A stretch of 64,000 nt of DNA from NCBI GenBank assembly GCA_024233435.1, contig JACKPQ010000001.1, forward strand, positions 558,001-622,000, in the 5' to 3' direction. The notes beneath the pieces are model-generated. The model did not search any database. It had not been told where the DNA came from and worked only from the letters and a program-made list of their open reading frames with translations. Source of the DNA: Chlamydiales bacterium. Its GTDB lineage: Bacteria > Chlamydiota > Chlamydiia > Chlamydiales > JACKPQ01. This document shows, in pieces, positions 16,577-24,680 of this stretch. Both the position numbers and the translations under genes were made by a program. Every line of letters starts with the position of its first letter. The first letter of the stretch is position 1.

Positions 16577-17506
16577 ATGCGTTTAGCTTGCCTGCTTCTT
16601 TCCACATCACTACTCATGGCAGATTTTGTTCCATGGTTCACCGGCTCGATCCTTTCGTTGCCAGGTCATGTTGTTGGCAATAAACATACGAACTGGCAGC
16701 CTTATCTATATATCACTGACGACTACGGTACCTACGACACCAAGTGGCGCCGCCAAACAACCCCCTCAACGTCCGTTGTCAACCCTCAACTACTCGTTAC
16801 CCGCGGATTTGGAAACTGGTTCGATGTCAAAATAGAGCCCCAGATGATCATCAAGACAAGAAGTGGCCACACCTCAACACGCTTGGGAGACTTTCCAGTT
16901 GTACTTGGCTTTCAGGCGCTCAATCAAAAAGGCTGGATTCCCGATTTACGCATTATTTTGAGAGAGACATTTCCTTCGGGGCAATATGATCACCTCAACC
17001 CAAAAAATAGAGGAACTGATTCCACCGGATCCGGATCTTACCAAACAACACTTGGCTTTAACTTTCAAATGCTCAATCACCTATGGGGACACCACTATTT
17101 GCGCTCGAGGCTCAATTTAGTCTACACAGTCCCATCACCTGTGCATGTGCATGGCTTTAATACCTACGGAGGCGGCTTTGGTACAAATGGCACCGTCTAT
17201 CCCGGAAACCATTGTTTTGCAATTTATGCCTTTGAATTTAACTTTAATCAAAACTGGGTCCTTGCCATGGATATTATGGGAAGCTACAATAACCGCACTC
17301 GGTTTTCTGGAAAGCGCGGTGTGAATCAGTTAGGGCAAGCTGCAAGCAATACGCCCGCATCTGCAAGCAACTGGAGTCTTTGCCCTGCTATCGAATACAA
17401 CTGGAGCAAAAATTTAGGATTCATTGGAGGCATATGGTTCAGCGTAGCAGGGCGTAACTCCGAAGATTTCATCAGCTACGTGATCTCATTTAATTATTTT
17501 CAGTAA
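16577..17506 (+). CDS. Outer-membrane beta-barrel protein, tandem paralogue 2
   Basis: About 309 residues from the ATG at 16577 (MRLACLLLSTSLLMADF, a signal peptide). The frame continues upstream to 16514, but that part overlaps paralogue 1 and lacks a leader. It carries the same conserved blocks as its neighbour (RSGHTSTRLGDF, RETFPSGQYD, GSYQTTLGFNFQ, YTVPSPVHVHG, AIEYNWSKNLGF) and ends in an aromatic, SFNYFQ, the usual terminal-strand signature for BamA recognition. The pair probably arose by tandem duplication and is co-transcribed. The 3' end overlaps the convergent hydrolase by 21 nt. Confidence 0.77.
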   Translation: MRLACLLLSTSLLMADFVPWFTGSILSLPGHVVGNKHTNWQPYLYITDDYGTYDTKWRRQTTPSTSVVNPQLLVTRGFGNWFDVKIEPQMIIKTRSGHTSTRLGDFPVVLGFQALNQKGWIPDLRIILRETFPSGQYDHLNPKNRGTDSTGSGSYQTTLGFNFQMLNHLWGHHYLRSRLNLVYTVPSPVHVHGFNTYGGGFGTNGTVYPGNHCFAIYAFEFNFNQNWVLAMDIMGSYNNRTRFSGKRGVNQLGQAASNTPASASNWSLCPAIEYNWSKNLGFIGGIWFSVAGRNSEDFISYVISFNYFQ

Positions 17507-18448
17507 AAAGCTATCCAACCAGCGGATCCCCCCTTCTTCCCCAGGTCTTCCTAAGTAGCCGAGATGCCCGCCCCATTTCGTTTTGTGAACAGCGATATTT
17601 TCAGGCAAATCAAGCCTATCGAGAACTTCAGAATCAATGATCGGATCATCCTCTGCAAACAAAATATGGCAACAAACAGCAATATTTGGGACCACCATTA
17701 AGGATCTGTTTTGGCGATAATAGTCAAAAACGTTTTGAAACCCATAAAAAGGCGCAAGATATAAACTGTCATAGTCAAGGGCTCTAAGCTCTTTAGGAAG
17801 TCTCACAGGTGGAAGCTCCGGGAAATGCCCATGCCTGTAAATAATATCATCGACAAGCAGTTTAACAAAATAGCGCTCATAGATGCGGTTTCTTGGGTCT
17901 TCAATTAAACGCATACTAGATACAAGATCAATGGGTGGACTTACCGCAATGACCTGTTTAAGAAGCGCCGGCCCATTTTCAGCTAGCTCTCCTGCAAGCT
18001 TTAAGACAATATTACCACCAAGAGAAAATCCCATAAGAATAATCTCAGAGTGAGGGTTCTCGCTTTTTAGCTTTTTTAAAGCGCATAGCACATCATCGCT
18101 GCAGCCTGCAGTGTAGGGCTTGCGCGATAGCCCCTTCCCACTGCCACAACCGCGCAGGTTAAGGCGCACAGCACGCATTCCCCTTGCAGCAAGCTTGCGA
18201 GCCATGCGAATCAAATAAGGTGATTTATGAGATCCGCAAACGCCATGAATCATCACAACAGTGGGTTGATCAGGTTTCCAACTCGATGGAGTACTCACCT
18301 CTAGAGCCAGCCAATCGTGATCAGGCAATGCAATGTACTTAGTACTAGAGAATGGCGCCCGACAAAAGTTAACAAACGTGGAAATCACCGTTTGCCTGTG
18401 ACATCCACGTACCAGAGGTAAAGGTCTAAATTTTGGGTTACTCGCCAT
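17486..18448 (-). CDS. YheT-family alpha/beta hydrolase
   Basis: 320 residues from the ATG at 18448; a TTG at 18463 is less likely. The alpha/beta-hydrolase fold is clear: oxyanion segment IHGVCGSHKSPY, nucleophile elbow GFSLGGNI (catalytic Ser), a late Asp in FAEDDPIID and the catalytic His in WGGHLGY. The N-terminal PLVRGCHRQTV block and LNLRGCGSG after the first strand are typical of the YheT/ABHD1-3 subgroup, predicted hydrolases or esterases of lipid-like substrates. No signal peptide, so cytosolic. Convergent with the barrel gene; the next gene upstream on this strand starts 36 nt beyond an AT-rich gap. Confidence 0.87.
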   Translation of the reverse strand: MASNPKFRPLPLVRGCHRQTVISTFVNFCRAPFSSTKYIALPDHDWLALEVSTPSSWKPDQPTVVMIHGVCGSHKSPYLIRMARKLAARGMRAVRLNLRGCGSGKGLSRKPYTAGCSDDVLCALKKLKSENPHSEIILMGFSLGGNIVLKLAGELAENGPALLKQVIAVSPPIDLVSSMRLIEDPRNRIYERYFVKLLVDDIIYRHGHFPELPPVRLPKELRALDYDSLYLAPFYGFQNVFDYYRQNRSLMVVPNIAVCCHILFAEDDPIIDSEVLDRLDLPENIAVHKTKWGGHLGYLGRPGEEGGIRWLDSFLLKIIK

Positions 18449-18483
18449 ACTTATATTTAACAATAAAATTAATAAAAATTCAA

Positions 18484-18957
18484 TTATAATATAATAGAAA
18501 GAGGTATAGAAACAAATAAACTGAAATTATGAGATCCAGGGTCTTTAGAACTAATGCCGAAATTGGATAGATATGAGTAATTAACGCCTAATCTGATCTT
18601 ATTTGACCAAACTCGTGAAAAATCAATGGCAGGGCGAAACATGACCCACGATCCAAGGTCAACACCATTCCCTTGAGCATATCCACCAACAGCAAAGCTG
18701 GGAGTGAGCTTAAAGCACTCTGTAATACCAAGATCATACCCCAAACCCAAATAACCTAAAAAAGACTCATTTGTCGTGAGGTTTACCCCAGCTAGTGTAT
18801 GCAAGTGGAACATGCTGTGACCCCCTCGATATTCCAATTGCAGCATCCCTTGATTGGAGTTGCCCATATCGAAAAGACCCACTCCTGTCACCAACAAGGG
18901 AGGATCATTTGCAGCATAAAGCGATAAACCCAACAGCATGATCAACAAACGTTTCAT
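18484..18957 (-). CDS. PagL-like outer-membrane barrel protein, possibly inactive
   Basis: 157 residues. A signal peptide (about 1-16) is followed by a small barrel-type protein. The C-terminal block VNYSYLSNFGISSKDPGSHN and the ending SLFVSIPLSIIL resemble lipid A 3-O-deacylase (PagL), whose active site reads H-x-S-N near the same place. Here the His position is Tyr (Y-L-S-N) while Ser and Asn remain, so hydrolase activity is doubtful. It could equally be a structural outer-membrane barrel. The assignment rests on pattern similarity only. A run of Gly-rich strands (LGYLGLGYDLGI) supports the barrel reading. Confidence 0.55.
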   Translation of the reverse strand: MKRLLIMLLGLSLYAANDPPLLVTGVGLFDMGNSNQGMLQLEYRGGHSMFHLHTLAGVNLTTNESFLGYLGLGYDLGITECFKLTPSFAVGGYAQGNGVDLGSWVMFRPAIDFSRVWSNKIRLGVNYSYLSNFGISSKDPGSHNFSLFVSIPLSIIL

Positions 18958-19049
18958 AGACCATCAGCATATCACAGCAGAAAAAACTTTGCGAAAAAAA
19001 AGAATTCTCTATACATTCCAATCTTAAGAAAATCTTAATGTGCAGGTGT

Positions 19050-19601
19050 ATGAAAATACAACTCTTCTGGGTGTTGGCACTAGCCGCCCCAATACTTGCT
19101 GGGCTTGATTGCCACTGGCTTGAGGAAATAACCCAAGACGGCAAAGGCATCGCATTTGAAGATCACTCGATTTGGCATGTGCATCCACAATCAAGACTTC
19201 GCTTAGAAAATTGGACCAAGGGAGACCAACTCAAGATCTACCCAAACCTAGCCTCATTTTCATCCACATCTTTTCCCTACTGCATTGCAAACCAAACAAA
19301 AAAAACGCGCCCTATTCACGCAACGCTGAAACTTGGTCCTCAAAAATCCAACGTAAACACCACTTGGATTCAGAAGATTGCTCTAGCGGAGTTGCACATC
19401 ACACTTCAAACTGGAAAGGGGCATACGACTGAATGGCTTATAGAAGAAAAAGACTCTCAAATGCTCACCAACTGGAAACCTTGCGAAGGGATAGTCATTG
19501 GCAATAACGAAGGCTCTCTTGCCTGGTGGTTTTCTTCTTGCGAGTATATTCTCATCAATGTAAACCGCGGCGAATGGCTGCGCGCAACAAATATTCATTG
19601 A
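19050..19601 (+). CDS. Small exported protein with D-x-S-I-W domain
   Basis: 183 residues from the ATG at 19050, preceded by AGG; an upstream ATG at 19038 would add four residues. Signal peptide MKIQLFWVLALAAPILAG. The mature part contains AFEDHSIWHVHP followed by LENWTKGDQLKIYPN; the same arrangement (acidic-D-x-S-I-W, then W-K-x-D-x-x-K-x-Y) occurs in the next gene. A later WWFSSCEYILINV segment is aromatic-rich. No known family is recognised. Together with the genes at 6864, 7454 and 19660 it defines a local exported family. Confidence 0.75.
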   Translation: MKIQLFWVLALAAPILAGLDCHWLEEITQDGKGIAFEDHSIWHVHPQSRLRLENWTKGDQLKIYPNLASFSSTSFPYCIANQTKKTRPIHATLKLGPQKSNVNTTWIQKIALAELHITLQTGKGHTTEWLIEEKDSQMLTNWKPCEGIVIGNNEGSLAWWFSSCEYILINVNRGEWLRATNIH

Positions 19602-19659
19602 TTCTTAACATGCTCTTTATGTAGTCTGGTCTAGAAATACGAAACTGAGGAGATTTTTC

Positions 19660-20253
19660 ATGAAAGCATTTGCAAAAATTCTGGCTGTACTTTCGCTCAC
19701 CGTTCTAGCGCCAACACTAGCCTCCAACCACCCTTACGACCTACCTGCGGGCTCTCGCCCATATACTTATAGACCTACTGGCTGTCACGCAATCCTCGGC
19801 ATCGCTCCAGATTTTTCATCCATCGAATTAGAGGATCGTTCCATTTGGACCTTTACCTCAAAAAGCATACGCACCATTAAAAAGTGGAAAGCTGATGACA
19901 ACATCAAAGTCTACATAAACTCTCCCTGGTTCGGACCACCGTTCGTAATTCAAAACCTGCGAACTGATGATGAAGTTGGCGCAGCTATGAGCGAATCGCC
20001 TGACGAAAACGGACCGTATGCAAACTTTTTGCATAGCATCAAAGGCACAGTAATCACCCTAGCTTTCAACAATGGCAACACAATAGGATATGAAATCCAC
20101 CCTGCTGACGCTCCCCTCATTCGCAATCTCCAATTGAAGGATCTCATCTTTATTGCATTAAACGATGGCTACTGCAACAGTGTCCGCGACTACCCATTTG
20201 TTCTTTTTGATTATGCAGGTGGCGTTGCAATTCGCGCAAAAAAACTTGACTAG
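19660..20253 (+). CDS. Small exported protein with D-x-S-I-W domain
   Basis: 197 residues; GAGGAG lies at good spacing before the ATG. Signal peptide of about 21 residues (ending APTLA). Mature part contains IELEDRSIWTFTSKS and IKKWKADDNIKVYINS, matching the gene at 19050 in order and spacing, then two copies of an F(A/V)-x-N-x-N-type hydrophobic pattern towards the C-terminus. Function unknown. It sits 9 nt before the Inc-like gene and is probably co-transcribed with it. Confidence 0.78.
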   Translation: MKAFAKILAVLSLTVLAPTLASNHPYDLPAGSRPYTYRPTGCHAILGIAPDFSSIELEDRSIWTFTSKSIRTIKKWKADDNIKVYINSPWFGPPFVIQNLRTDDEVGAAMSESPDENGPYANFLHSIKGTVITLAFNNGNTIGYEIHPADAPLIRNLQLKDLIFIALNDGYCNSVRDYPFVLFDYAGGVAIRAKKLD

Positions 20254-20262
20254 AGGAAAAAA

Positions 20263-20847
20263 ATGGCAAAAATCTCTCGAGAATCACCCGTCGCTCAGCA
20301 AAGCTCAATGCCTCCCCTTTACAAAAGGGCAGGAGCTGTAACACTAATTGCGTTTGCTGTTTTTCAAATCAGCAACCTCATCATGCCACGAACGCTACGA
20401 AAGGATATTAGCGGCACTGTTGTAACCCTATACGTACTTTATTGGGCTGCAGAAGCCATTTGCTGGCTTTTCAGAAATTCTTCTGAATTCCACGGCGGGC
20501 AAGCTAGAACTAGAGGGGATGCTGGCAGTCAGCATTTCCATTATCATCCTGAGACAAACCCAAGGTCCCCTTCTCCACCTCCACCAACTACGACCACAAG
20601 CCAACGCAGTGAATCAGATTTCGAGCAGCATAGATCTCAACGCTCTGATCTCTCTTCACAACCAGCATTTACAAGTACTGACCAAATTGGTGTGCAGCGC
20701 CAGCGGCAAAGAGCCCCAACAGATTTCCAACAACCAACATATCAAACCTACACGCCAGTGCCTTCAACGCCAACACCTCAGCCTGCTTCATTACCAACAT
20801 TTACAAGTGCTGTGTCTGGTGTGCAGCACCAGCACAGACGATTTTAG
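20263..20847 (+). CDS. Two-TM protein with Pro/Ser/Gln-rich tail (Inc-like)
   Basis: 194 residues; AGAGGAAA precedes the ATG. No signal peptide. Two closely spaced hydrophobic segments (about 27-46, VTLIAFAVFQISNLIM, and 54-74, VVTLYVLYWAAEAICWLF) form a bilobed hydrophobic hairpin, followed by about 115 residues of low-complexity Pro, Ser, Thr, Gln and Arg. A bilobed hairpin with cytosolic tails is the hallmark of chlamydial inclusion-membrane (Inc) proteins, so host-facing localisation is plausible. The tail contains a duplicated block (FTS...GVQ-Q-R). No sequence family is recognised; the Inc reading is an inference from topology only. Confidence 0.65.
   Translation: MAKISRESPVAQQSSMPPLYKRAGAVTLIAFAVFQISNLIMPRTLRKDISGTVVTLYVLYWAAEAICWLFRNSSEFHGGQARTRGDAGSQHFHYHPETNPRSPSPPPPTTTTSQRSESDFEQHRSQRSDLSSQPAFTSTDQIGVQRQRQRAPTDFQQPTYQTYTPVPSTPTPQPASLPTFTSAVSGVQHQHRRF
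20662..20835 (+). repeat. Duplicated ~43-bp coding block in Inc-like tail
   Basis: Two degenerate direct copies, 20662-20706 and 20794-20835, both reading approximately CCARCATTTACAAGT then GGTGTGCAGC and ending in CAGC-rich sequence. They encode PAFTSTDQIGVQRQR and PTFTSAVSGVQHQHR. Confidence 0.6.
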
Positions 20848-20856
20848 CCATGATGG

Positions 20857-22833
20857 TTAGCCGAGTTGCTCGAAGGAGTGCTCGGCTTCTGTGATGGTTT
20901 GTGGACTGATGATCTTCTCACGATAAAGACGTTTGAAAAATGTCTCGTAGCAACGCACATCGCTTAAGAGCTCTTTTGCAAGCTCAGGGTATTTTGTAGA
21001 GAGGTTGTGGCGCTCTTTGGGGTCAAGATCAAGGTCGTAGAGTTCTACTTCTTTGGTGGCTCTTGTATAGATGAGTTTTGTATTGTCGTAGCGACAGCCA
21101 AAGTATCCGTGCACGAAGGGATTGTGAAAAAAGACTTTTTTAGCCGGATTTTTGCGCATGAGCGAGCTGCCAACTGTGTGATTTAACCCCTTAAGCCCTA
21201 AAATATCCATCACTGTTGGAAATAGATCGATATGAGATCCTAGCTGATCGATTTGGCAAGGTTTACTGATGCGCCCTGGTGCATAGATCATGCAAGGCAC
21301 GTGAATGTTCTCTTCGTAGATTCCAATTTGATTGACGTAGCTTTTTTGATGCTCGCCCATTGGCTGGCCATGATCTCCCATCACAAAGAGAATGGTGTTA
21401 TCCATGATACCCGCCTGCTCTAACTGGTCTATAAATTTCCCTAGGCAGTGATCACTGTAGTGATAGGTGCGCAAATAGCGACCGCGATCTGCTTTGTCAA
21501 ATGCTGGAAGTGGGTGGCGGCGGTGCTCACCTGGTGGATCTATCCATGGATGGTGGTTAGAGATGGTAAAGAGTGTGGTGAATTGGGGCTGAGTGGCTCC
21601 TTTGAGATGCTCAACTGTTGCGTTCAGCAGGTACTCGTCATGAACGCCCCAGCTAGTAAATAAGGCTTCTGGAAAGGCTTTTAGAATTTCATGCTTGCCC
21701 ATGAGATTATCAAAACCATGGGCTGCAATGGTTTCTCGTTGATTCTCAAATCCAAGATCGCTGGCTAGGAAGTAGTTATTTCTGTAGCCTGCTCGCTTGA
21801 GAATATCGGCTATGCTGATCAGTGGGAAATTGGGCATCGATGAAGCGTCATAGGCTTCAATATCTGATGGAATTCCAAAGAGCGAGGCTGTAACTGCTCG
21901 CGATGTTTTAACTGAATTTGAGTAGAAGTTTCGAAATAAGATCCCTTTTTCTGCTAGACGATCAAAATTGGGGGTAACTCCATGCTTGCCGCCTAGAGCT
22001 CCAACATCTTTTGCTCGCCATGATTCCATAAAAAGAAAGATAATGTTTGGCTGCTCATTTTCTGCACGGTAGATGTTAAAGAGTTGCTCTCCTACAAAAC
22101 CATGTGTGAATTTGAGGATTGGGTATTCAGGTGAAAGGAGCGTAAACTCTTCATGTTCGCTGAAGAAAAGGCGTTTGTTGGGCATGACAAAGTCTTTAGA
22201 AAGATTGATGGCCCAACGCGCGATGGCACAACCTTTTTTGATGAATGCCAGTTGCTGTAAAAGCAGTGCATTTGTTGTTGCATATGCAATGCGACGCGGC
22301 AAAAAACCATGCCCAAAAATGCTAATTGTTCCTAAAATCATTCCAGCAATCAAAAAGGGCTTGGAAAAGTTAAAGGTCCATAGGTGGTTCTGTAAAAAAG
22401 CTGTCAGAGAAATGTTGACCAAGGCTAGAACAGCGCAAAGACCAATGAAAGCGAAAATGCCACGCGCTTTTGCAGAGTCCCAAAAAGACTTTAAATCGTC
22501 TAAAAATGAGAAAAAAGCGACATCGACGCGCATCGCAGTTCCATAAAAAAGCAATCCGTCAAAAACAAGATCTGCCTGCAGAAGAAAGTAGGTTATCCCA
22601 AAGACCCAAAATAAAAAGGGAAACGCAAATGGCACAAGCACTTTAACGGCCATGATTAGAAAAATGCCCTGCCAGCTAACAAATGCATCTTGCACCGTTC
22701 CAAGCAATGTGGTTAAACGTCTTAACCATAAGTTTTTAACAGGAGATCTCCGATGAAAAATGACCACGCGAACAAAAAGTGCGGGCAGCATAAGAAGGCA
22801 AAAGAAATAAACTTTAGGATGTATGAAGGTCAT
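20857..22833 (-). CDS. LTA-synthase-like membrane phosphotransferase (sulfatase fold)
   Basis: 658 residues. About five membrane helices in the first 190 residues, then an extracytoplasmic sulfatase-fold domain. Motifs: NIIFLFMESWRAKD (first metal ligand, Glu), SVKTSRAV with the probable Thr nucleophile used by LtaS, TISNHHPW, FVMGDHGQPMGEH (Asp/His metal ligands), ending in a sulfatase-type C-terminus DLDPKERHNLS. In Gram-negatives such enzymes transfer phosphoglycerol or phosphoethanolamine to glycans or lipid A. The substrate cannot be read from sequence. It follows the SNF transporter gene on the same strand by 22 nt, likely in one operon. Confidence 0.86.
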   Translation of the reverse strand: MTFIHPKVYFFCLLMLPALFVRVVIFHRRSPVKNLWLRRLTTLLGTVQDAFVSWQGIFLIMAVKVLVPFAFPFLFWVFGITYFLLQADLVFDGLLFYGTAMRVDVAFFSFLDDLKSFWDSAKARGIFAFIGLCAVLALVNISLTAFLQNHLWTFNFSKPFLIAGMILGTISIFGHGFLPRRIAYATTNALLLQQLAFIKKGCAIARWAINLSKDFVMPNKRLFFSEHEEFTLLSPEYPILKFTHGFVGEQLFNIYRAENEQPNIIFLFMESWRAKDVGALGGKHGVTPNFDRLAEKGILFRNFYSNSVKTSRAVTASLFGIPSDIEAYDASSMPNFPLISIADILKRAGYRNNYFLASDLGFENQRETIAAHGFDNLMGKHEILKAFPEALFTSWGVHDEYLLNATVEHLKGATQPQFTTLFTISNHHPWIDPPGEHRRHPLPAFDKADRGRYLRTYHYSDHCLGKFIDQLEQAGIMDNTILFVMGDHGQPMGEHQKSYVNQIGIYEENIHVPCMIYAPGRISKPCQIDQLGSHIDLFPTVMDILGLKGLNHTVGSSLMRKNPAKKVFFHNPFVHGYFGCRYDNTKLIYTRATKEVELYDLDLDPKERHNLSTKYPELAKELLSDVRCYETFFKRLYREKIISPQTITEAEHSFEQLG

Positions 22834-22855
22834 ACATTACTAAATAACAAATTAA

Positions 22856-24211
22856 TTAAAAAATCCCAATAGAATTTGAAATTATTATGATAATTGCAAT
22901 TGGAGCAGTGTATTTAATTGCAAATTTTAAATAAGAAATGAGGTAAACGTAGCGCTTTGTAAAGTCCTCAGCCCCAGAGCTAATATGTTGAAATGCTGGC
23001 TTTAAGCCCCAACGCCAACCTAGCAACAAGACAGCCGCAAGTCCTCCAAGAGGAATGAGAATGTTAACAGCTGTAGCTGAAATGAGTTCAAAAAGATTCA
23101 TACCCCACAGCTTAACATGCGACCAAGCTCCAAAGGCGAGTGCGCATGGAAGTCCAAGCAAAAACGCTGATAAGGCCGTGATTCTCACAGCTCTATGACG
23201 CGGTAGCTTAAAGCGATCACTTAGGTAAGCAATCATCGGCTCCATCGCCGAAATCTGTGATGTGATGGCCGCCACTAGGACAAGCAAAAAGAAAGCCACC
23301 CCAAGTATATAGCCACCTTTTACTTGCGAGAAGACAAGGGGCAGTGTCTCGTACATCAAGCTTGGGCCTGCATCTGGCGACAGCCCAACGGAAAAAACAA
23401 TTGAAAAGATTGCAATGCCTGCTAGCAAGGAGATAAAAAGTCCAAATGTGGCAATCGGCAAACAGGTGCTCGGTATATTTTCTTGGTCGCTAACGTAAGA
23501 GCCATAAGTGACCATGGTTCCTTGGCCAAGACTCAAAGCAAAAAAGGCCTGACCCAATGCCATTAAAATCATTTTGGGTCCAATTGCGCTCCAATCTGGC
23601 TGAAACAGAAACTTAAGCCCCCTCTCTGACCCACTCATCGTCAACCCCTTTACAACAAGAGCTAAGAGCACAATAAATAGGAGGGGCATGAGAAACTTAT
23701 TCCAAGCCTCGATGCCTCTTTGGACACCAGCATACAAGATTCCAGCACTTGCCACCATAAAGGCTAGATGAAAGCCAGTAGACCACCAAGAGGATGAGGT
23801 CAGCTGTTGAAAATAGCTTTGAGCTTGGTTAGCTGTTTCAAAATGGGTGAGCCGGCCCATTAAAGCTTCGACTAGATAGCCAAGCGTCCATCCTGATACA
23901 ACGCTGTAAAAGGCAGCAACGATCAACCCTGTAAAAATTGTAACCCGCCCTGAAAGTTTCCATCCACGCGACCTTCCAAGCTTTTCGAAGGCAGCCTCGG
24001 GGCTGAGCTTGGTTTTACGCCCAATCGTGATTTCGCTCAATAATACAGGGAGCCCAACTAAGAACAGGCACATGACATAAACAAGAACGAACGCAGCCCC
24101 TCCGCCTTCACCTACCACGTAGGGAAAGCGCCAGATGTTGCCCAGTCCTACGGCGGAGCCTACCGCTGCAGAGATAAACCCAATCCTAGATTTCCATAAC
24201 GCACGCTTCAT
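22856..24211 (-). CDS. Sodium-dependent neurotransmitter-family symporter (SNF)
   Basis: 451 residues, about 11-12 membrane helices. The N-terminal signature RIGFISAAVGSAVGLGNIWR, the Na+ site and unwound helix 1 of LeuT-type transporters, is complete, followed by FPYVVGEGGGAAF. Imports amino acids or related compounds with sodium. Chlamydiae are known to carry SNF transporters. It starts at an ATG at 24211 and is divergent from umuD with a short intergenic region. No sign of damage. Confidence 0.9.
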   Translation of the reverse strand: MKRALWKSRIGFISAAVGSAVGLGNIWRFPYVVGEGGGAAFVLVYVMCLFLVGLPVLLSEITIGRKTKLSPEAAFEKLGRSRGWKLSGRVTIFTGLIVAAFYSVVSGWTLGYLVEALMGRLTHFETANQAQSYFQQLTSSSWWSTGFHLAFMVASAGILYAGVQRGIEAWNKFLMPLLFIVLLALVVKGLTMSGSERGLKFLFQPDWSAIGPKMILMALGQAFFALSLGQGTMVTYGSYVSDQENIPSTCLPIATFGLFISLLAGIAIFSIVFSVGLSPDAGPSLMYETLPLVFSQVKGGYILGVAFFLLVLVAAITSQISAMEPMIAYLSDRFKLPRHRAVRITALSAFLLGLPCALAFGAWSHVKLWGMNLFELISATAVNILIPLGGLAAVLLLGWRWGLKPAFQHISSGAEDFTKRYVYLISYLKFAIKYTAPIAIIIIISNSIGIF

Positions 24212-24255
24212 ATTTGGTTTAATGATATCACAATCAGCAAATTAATCTTTCTGAA

Positions 24256-24284
24256 TTGGCAGAATTGGGTATTTGCGGTATACC
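24256..24284 (+). promoter_or_regulatory. Putative umuDC promoter
   Basis: TTGGCA (24256-24261), 17-nt spacer, TATACC (24279-24284). The predicted start of transcription falls at or next to the umuD ATG at 24291, so the message may be leaderless. No Shine-Dalgarno is seen. I found no convincing LexA box (CTGT-N8-ACAG). Confidence 0.45.
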
Positions 24285-24290
24285 ATAAAT

Positions 24291-24680
24291 ATGCAACTAC
24301 CCCTTTATTTAACCCGTGTTCCAGCTGGTTTTCCCAGCCCTAATGAGGGCGAGGTCGAAAACAAGCTCGATTTAAATGAATATTTGATCAAGCACCCAGC
24401 AGCGACATTTTTTGTGCGCGTTGAGGGCTCATCGATGCTTGGAGCTGGTATTTGCGAAGGAGATTTGCTCATTGTCGATCGAGCAAAAAATGCTTGCGAT
24501 GGCAATATCGTCCTTGCTGTGCTCGATGGTGAATTCACAGTCAAACGTTTGCGCAAAAGCAATGCTCGCCTTTTTCTCGATCCAGAAAATGTGGCCTTCG
24601 AGCCAATTGAGATCACAAGTGAAAGGGATTTTTCCATTTGGGGCGTGGTGACATTTGTGGTGCACTCATGTACGCGCTAA
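24291..24680 (+). CDS. umuD: UmuD-type self-cleaving SOS mutagenesis protein
   Basis: 129 residues from the ATG at 24291; a TTG at 24273 opens the frame slightly earlier. S24 (LexA/UmuD) peptidase fold: cleavage region PAGFPSP near the N-terminus, catalytic Ser in VEGSSML and catalytic Lys in LDGEFTVKRL. After self-cleavage UmuD' pairs with UmuC to form DNA polymerase V. Its 3' end overlaps the umuC start by 13 nt, so the two are translationally coupled. Length is close to that of E. coli UmuD. Confidence 0.9.
   Translation: MQLPLYLTRVPAGFPSPNEGEVENKLDLNEYLIKHPAATFFVRVEGSSMLGAGICEGDLLIVDRAKNACDGNIVLAVLDGEFTVKRLRKSNARLFLDPENVAFEPIEITSERDFSIWGVVTFVVHSCTR

Noticed and set aside
22073..22546. 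157-codon plus-strand frame opposite the LTA-synthase-like gene
   Set aside because: Lys/Arg-rich shadow of a membrane-protein region; no independent support.
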